Assembly: GCA_034509425.1 (NCBI GenBank)
Contig: JAVTVJ010001130.1
Location: forward strand, 62,001 to 126,000
DNA length: 64,000 nt
Origin: Eopsaltria australis
Taxonomy: Eukaryota > Chordata > Aves > Passeriformes > Petroicidae
Reading direction: 5' to 3'
The position numbers were made by a program, and so were the translations under genes. Within the stretch, counting starts at the first letter, position 1, and the number at the start of each line of letters is the position of its first letter. The notes below the pieces were generated by a model that was not told the DNA's origin, made no database searches, and worked only from the letters and a program-made list of their open reading frames with translations. Shown here in pieces: positions 58,801 to 64,000 of the stretch.

Positions 58801-61800
58801 TGGCTCCATGGGAATGGCACAACTCCTGTTCCCAACAGACAGGGTGGGATGAGTGAGAGCCTCGGCCAAGGCCTGTGTGAGCCATGTGGGAGGTGACTTT
58901 GGGACAGTCACCTGTTCCAGCCAGTGCCATGGGGAGCTTTAAACCTGCTCCTTCCTCGGTGTCCCAATTCCAGGTAGTCCTGAGCCTTGTACCTGCACCT
59001 GGGAATGGCAGGGAGCTCAGCCTGGACAGCCTCCAGCTCTGGGGAAGCTCCCAGGATTTCTGTGGGAAGAAGAGAGGATGTGGAGTGGGGTGAGGACAGG
59101 ACACTGTGGAGATCCTGGGTGCTAATCCCATTCCAGCTGCCCACTTCATGCAGGGAACATGAAATGCAGCAGTTTCCATTTAAAAAGAGCTGTTTGATTA
59201 TCTTCCTGATAATCCCCTGTGGCTGCTGCTCCATTCCTGTGTCCCCCTGGTTTCCTGCAGGCTCTGCTGCCAGCCCTGCAGGGAGTGTCCGTGGTGTTCC
59301 ACTGTGCATCCCCAGCCCCTTCCAGTGACAACAGGGAGCTGTTCTACAGGGTGAACTTCATGGGAACCAAGGCAGTGATTGCAGCCTGCAGAGAAGCTGG
59401 AGTGCAGGTAAGGCTGGCAAACCCCTGGAGAGGCTGAGGGACTTTGTGACATCGGCATCACCAACGTCAGCCTTGTCTGAGAGGGGACAAAGGGCTCTGA
59501 GATACTGAATTCCCACTTAGTCCATGAAAACCAGTGGAGGAGAGGCTCTGTGGGTCTCCTGCTTAGTGTGAACTCCATCCCTGCTTGCCACAGAAAACCA
59601 CCCTGTGGCTGGAGAAGCAGCCTTTAAAATCTGTCCTGTTCCCTGGGAGAACAACCCCTCACAAGTGGCTCCTTTCCTGCTGTGACAAGGGGACAGCCCC
59701 AGAGATGGCTCTTCCAGCAGTGGGAATGTGCATGGCAGTTATTCCCTCTGTGAATCCCTCCCCTGGAATGGGGAGGAGCACACTTGTGCCACAATCTCAG
59801 TGCTGTTTGGTTTAGAAAATCAATTGCCCACAAAAGAAAGAGCCTGAGGAAGCCAGCCTGGAATTGAAGATTAAATGTTCTCTTTAAATTACTTGGATAT
59901 CCCAGATTTTCATTTAAATTAATTTATTTCATTTATTTTAAATGTATTTATTATTTCATTTAAATCATCCAGCAAAAACATCCAAGGTTTCTTTTTTTTT
60001 GCTTAACCCACTGTTAAATCTGTTATTGCCAAGATCAGCAAATCTTCCTTTTAGATTTAAGTGTGTTAAGTGTTGCCAGCCTCTGCTTTTCCTGGAGATG
60101 TTTCCCCTGCAGTGACTGCCTTTGGGTGTTTCTTGGAATGTTTTAATCTCCTTTAGGTAGCATTAAATGATGGAACAGAATTAATTAAAATAGGGGGAGT
60201 TCTTCTACCTGCAGCTTCTGCTCATCTCCTGTTAGGCTGTTTTCTGTTGGACCAGTTGCTTAAATATTATTATTATTATTATTATTACTATTATTATTGT
60301 TATTATTGTTATTATTATTATTATTACTATTGTTGTTGTTATTGTTGTTGTTATTATTATTATTACTATTGTTGTTGTTGTTCTTGGTGTTCTTGTTGTT
60401 GTTCTTGTTATTATTATTATTATTATTAACTATATGTTATTATTATCATTATTATCTTTACTCAGCCTTTGTAAATAATGACCCTTTCCTTTGAAGCTTT
60501 AAACAGCTGTTTTCTTTTCCGTCTCTTGCAGAAATTGGTGTTAACCAGCAGTGCCAGTGTAGTTTTTGAGGGCACAGACATTAAAAATGGCTCAGAAGAT
60601 CTCCCCTATGCACAGAAACCTATTGATTACTACACAGAGACCAAGATCCTGCAGGAGAAGGTATTTGTCAGTGGTTAAATTGTTGTTTTTTGGATGTATT
60701 CCCTCCATAAAAGTAGAATCCAATCAAGCTGTGGCACAAATTGCCAGAGAGGTTGAATGAAACTCTGTGTGACACTGCAGAGGTGGCTCCAGAGCTGCCT
60801 GAGGTGGCACTGCCACGGCAGAGCCACAGGATAATCCCAGTTCTCACCTGCCACAGCTTTGGTTTCAGAGGGGAGTTTGGTTTTGAGGGGAGTTTTTTGT
60901 CTGCTGTGCTCTGGGAAGCTGATTCAGCCCCATTTTCCTGAGTTTAGAGTTGGGAATGTGACCAAGGCACTGAGGAGGGGTGGGAGTGTGGCCTGAGCTG
61001 AGGGGCACAGGCCAGTACTGCAAATATTCCTGTTAAAAAAGATCTCCAAATATCTGGAAATTCACTGCTTGGGGCACCTGCACACCACCAAGCTCTGCTC
61101 TTCTCCTGTTCTTACTGCTGCAGCATCTGTGGCTTCAGTGTGGGGTTACAATGTTTTAAATCAAAGGCAGCAGAGCTTTTTTGGATCCTTTTTCCATGGC
61201 TTGCATTTCAGCTGGGGGAAAAAAATCTGAGCTTTTTGTGCCAGGAGAATTGAGAGTCCTTTCCATGCTGATGCTGACAGTGTGACAGCCTGGAAGGAGT
61301 TTCCTCCACAAGAGCTTAATTAATTTGGATTGTGAAAACATCTGTTCCTTCCCCAGCACTTTGCAGGGGAAGCTGAGGAGCAGCAATCAGGGGTAGCCCC
61401 AATTCTGGGGATTGTGGCTTTGTTTTGGGGAAGCTGAAAAGATTTTGTCTGTGCCTCCTCCATGGAAATTCCAGCAGCTGCTGGAAATGAGAACAGGTTG
61501 TTTAGGAACTGTCAGGAGAGTGAAATCTCCTGCAGAGCTGCAGGGAGATGGGCTCAGCCCCTCTGAGGGAGATCCAGGTGGGAATGGCTGCAGGGAGGGA
61601 CAGAGATGGAATTCCTGGTGTTCTCCTTTGCTCCAGCTCGTGCACAGAGTTCATGGAGTGAAGGAGCTTGGAAAGCTCCTCTGGCTTCTAAATGAAATGA
61701 GAGAAGCAAAGACTTCCCTTCCTTTTTCAATTTATTAAGTGCTCAACCATAAAAACTGATTTTTGTCTGGTTTTCTGATCAAGGAGAAGTGGAAGAGAGG

Positions 61801-63201
61801 TGGGAACTAAGGAAGGATCACTTGGAAAGACAGGAGGGGACAATAATCCTTCCATGGTTCCTTCCCAAGGAGAAGGGAACCCCCCAGCCCCTTCAATGAT
61901 GATTTTGGGATGCATTGCTGAGCTCTTTTCCTCCTTGATTTTGTTCCCCTCTTTCCCTGCAGGAGGTGCTCAGTGCAAACGACCCAGAGAACAATTTCCT
62001 CACCACTGCAATCCGTCCGCATGGAATCTTTGGTCCCAGGGACCCTCAGCTGGTTCCCATCCTCATCCAGGCAGCTCGCAGTGGCAAAATGAAATTCATC
62101 ATTGGGTGAGGGCCAGAATCCATGCTGGATCTCACAAAGCTCTTTTGGAAGGGAACAAAAGGAAATCAGCTGTGTTGGTTCTTTTATTTTTCACTCTCCA
62201 GGTTTTTTTCTCCTTAAATATCCTGTGTTAGAGGTTCATTCCCTGCCATGGTGAGGAATGCCAAAGGAATATCCACGAGGAAAGCTGTGTGAAGAGCTGT
62301 GCTGTTAATGTGAGACAGCTCAGATTACCTGCTGCTGATTTAATGAATACACACTTGTGTATTAATACATAATTAATACACACTTGTGGTATTCGAGGTT
62401 CTGGCAATTAAAACCCCTATTAAATATGACATCCTAAAAGTATTGTAATATTTCTGACTATCAGATCAAAGGTATTACTGACCCCTGGAGCTTCTGGTGG
62501 ACGGCTGGAATTTCAGAGCACAAGAACTGAAACTGTTCCTTGCTCTGAAATTCCAGTGGTGGAATGAGATGAGCTTTAAGCTCCTTTCCAACCCAAGCCA
62601 TTCCACGACTCTCTGATTAACTGGACTCTGGAAAGTGAGAAGCAGGTTAATTTTCTGTACCTGTGTGGGAATAATTTCACACAGTGAGTCGAATCTGATC
62701 CAGCTGGGGCTGAAGGTGCCTTGTGGAGGAAGTCAGAATTCCTTGAGCCCAGCAATTCCTGATTGGAAGCTTGTCCTTAAGTGCCATTCCCTGTGCTTGT
62801 CACCCCTCTGCCTCTGTCCTGCTTCCATGGATCACTGCTGATCCCAGAGGATCTGCAGCACCCAGAAACCTGGCAACTCGGGAGCTTTAAAAATGGTGCT
62901 GTTCCAGGAATGTCAACTTTGCTGGCAGCCCTTCCTTCTCCAGAATCATGTGCTGATCCCACCCTCTGCCAGGGTATGGCCTGAAACTGCAGCACCAGAG
63001 AGTGGGAGAAGGGGAAACCTGGGATAAATTGATCCTGGTGGAAGTCCTTCCTTTTGCCACAAGCAGATTTTCAGCTGAACTTCCTTTTCTGTGTGCAGGG
63101 ATGGAAAGAACCTGGTGGATTTCACCTACGTGGAGAACGTGGTGCATGGGCACATCCTGGCTGCAGAAAAGCTGCACAGAGGCTCTCCCCTGTGTGGGAA
63201 G
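55867..63201 (+). CDS. NSDHL: Sterol-4-alpha-carboxylate 3-dehydrogenase, decarboxylating (3' end outside the window)
   Basis: Six coding exons are visible: 55867-55887, 57984-58145, 59261-59407, 60532-60660, 61963-62105 and 63099-63201, all in frame with GT/AG junctions. The enzyme removes the C4 carboxyl group during cholesterol synthesis, on the ER and lipid droplets. The Rossmann start is [19 protein letters not shown] (NAD-binding GGSGFLG), followed by [19 protein letters not shown], the catalytic pair YYTETK (Tyr-x-x-x-Lys), [15 protein letters not shown] and [15 protein letters not shown]. About 228 of some 360 residues are present; the membrane-anchor C-terminus lies beyond 64000. The first coding exon (MATRLRS) makes the N-terminus about 28 residues shorter than human; a missed exon between 55.9 and 58.0 kb is possible. 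A leader acceptor at 55835/55836 precedes the ATG, so a noncoding exon 1 should lie in the shared promoter. Confidence 0.94.
56180..56312 (+). mobile_element. CR1 3' end
   Basis: Plus-oriented CR1 end with 'aaggccaggttggacagggc' and 'ccttccaacccaaaccattc', intronic in NSDHL. Confidence 0.75.
56595..56885 (-). mobile_element. CR1 fragment
   Basis: Minus-oriented CR1 3' region ('gggatgggcactccaaccct' through 'tgctccaggctcagcccctt'), intronic in NSDHL. Confidence 0.75.
57400..57665 (-). mobile_element. CR1 fragment
   Basis: Minus-oriented CR1 end; it contains the same 'cctgcccaccctcccaggga' block as the copy at 49440-49700. Confidence 0.75.
58200..58616 (-). mobile_element. LTR-like dispersed repeat, copy B
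   Basis: Nearly identical to 35888-36302 (I count only a handful of differences), in NSDHL intron sequence and antisense to that gene. Like copy A it has TGTGTTATGG at one end and AATAAA near the other on the minus strand; no internal genes are attached. Confidence 0.55.
60267..60452 (+). repeat. (ATT/GTT)n trinucleotide microsatellite
   Basis: About 60 units of tta/ttg trinucleotides in the NSDHL intron, ending 80 bases before exon 60532. Expect length polymorphism. Poly-Tyr and poly-Leu frames here are artefacts. Confidence 0.95.
62535..62615 (+). mobile_element. Short CR1 3' end
   Basis: The terminal CR1 phrase 'gatgagctttaagctcctttccaaccca' and 'cattccacgactctctgatt' are all that remain of the element. 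Confidence 0.55.
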
Positions 63202-63229
63202 GTGAGGAAGGAGGGGAGGGAAGGGATCT

Positions 63230-63895
63230 GTGCTGCTTCCTGAGTGTCCTGGACACCCATCCTGCCAGGGAGCAGCTCCAGGGTGGGATCCACTCTGCTT
63301 CCTGAGTGTCCTGGACACCCATCCTGCAGGGGAGCAGCTCCAGGATGGGATCCACGCTGATTCCTGAGTGTCCTGGACACCCATCCTGCAGGGAGCAGCT
63401 CCAGGGTGGGATCAGTGCTGATTCCTGAGTGTCCTGGACACCCATCCTGCAGGGGAGCAGCTCCAGGGTGGGATCAGTGCTGCTTCCTGAGTGTCCTGGA
63501 CACCAATCCTGCAGGGGAGCAGCTCCAGGGTGGGATCCTCTGATTCCTGAGTGTCCTGGACACCCATCCTGCAGGGGAGCAGCTCCAGGGTGGGATCCAC
63601 GCTGATTCCTGAGTGTCCTGGACACCCATCCTGCAGGGAGCAGCTCCAGGGTGGGATCAGTGCTGATTCCTGAGTGTCCTGGACACCCATCCTGCAGGGA
63701 GCAGCTCCAGGGTGGGATCCACTCTGATTCCTGAGTGTCCTGGACACCCATCCTGCCAGGGAGCAGCTCCAGGATGGGATCCACTCTGATTCCTGAGTGT
63801 CCTGGACACCCATCCTGCAGGGGAGCAGCTCCAGGGTGGGATCAGTGCTGATTCCTGAGTGTCCTGGACACCCATCCTGCAGGGAGCAGCTCCAG
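63230..63895. repeat. 60-62 bp minisatellite in NSDHL intron
   Basis: Eleven copies of a unit containing ttcctgagtgtcctggacac and gggagcagctccagggtggg start 30 bases after the exon donor at 63202. Copies are very similar. Minus-strand frames through it are artefacts. Confidence 0.93.
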
Positions 63896-64000
63896 GTTTG
63901 CCATCTGTGGTGAGCACCTGGGCTGAGCTGGATGGATATCCTGGAATCTCCTGCTCTGAAACTCCTTGTGAAGGGTGATCCAGGCAGAACTGGGGGACAC

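Noticed and set aside
60247..60494. Poly-Tyr and poly-Leu open frames
   Set aside because: They are the translated trinucleotide microsatellite upstream of an NSDHL exon.
63122..63917. Minus-strand frames of 130-220 codons near the right edge
   Set aside because: They translate the 60-62 bp minisatellite in the NSDHL intron.

Overview
This is nuclear DNA from a vertebrate, almost certainly a bird and probably a songbird (order inferred). The genes are split into short exons with consensus GT/AG splice sites. The interspersed repeats are mostly avian-type CR1 LINE 3' ends. GC-rich minisatellites fill the introns, and a CETN2-NSDHL head-to-head pair lies at the right end, as on human Xq28. There is nothing prokaryotic, no CRISPR array, and no rRNA or tRNA that I can recognise.

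Layout, left to right: (1) 1-2.2 kb, tandem repeats and intergenic DNA. (2) 2.2-8.6 kb, minus strand: a cis-aconitate decarboxylase-like gene (ACOD1/IRG1 family, itaconate synthesis) with its active-site motifs intact and a TATA-box promoter. (3) 12.5-22.4 kb, plus strand: a 10-exon gene for an 874-residue protein made of three six-helix segments resembling acetate/succinate transporters (GPR1/FUN34/YaaH, 'AceTr') followed by a complete YrdC/Sua5 (threonylcarbamoyl-AMP synthase-like) domain. (4) 22.4-33.3 kb, gene-poor and repeat-rich. (5) 33.3-42.1 kb, minus strand: a diverged 863-residue paralogue of (3) in nine exons with a TATA promoter. (6) 45.1-49.8 kb, plus strand: a short GATD3/ES1-like class I glutamine amidotransferase-like gene, also with a TATA box. 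(7) 50.6-54.7 kb, minus strand: CETN2 (centrin-2), 172 residues, complete. (8) about 55-64 kb, plus strand: NSDHL, running off the right edge.

CETN2 and NSDHL are ordinary housekeeping genes sharing a CCAAT-rich bidirectional promoter with an RFX X-box. The other four genes form what looks like an accessory module: an itaconate-forming enzyme, two giant membrane proteins fusing carboxylate-transporter-like repeats to a YrdC domain, and a DJ-1/PfpI-superfamily protein. My inference is an inducible carboxylate (itaconate?) metabolism and transport cluster that mammals lack at this locus. The fusion architecture and the two gene models are read directly from the sequence; the function is not proven.

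Both fusion-gene models, CETN2 and GATD3-like close in frame across every splice junction. The ACOD1-like gene closes from exon 2 to the stop codon, but its first junction is unresolved. The NSDHL exons visible here are in frame throughout.
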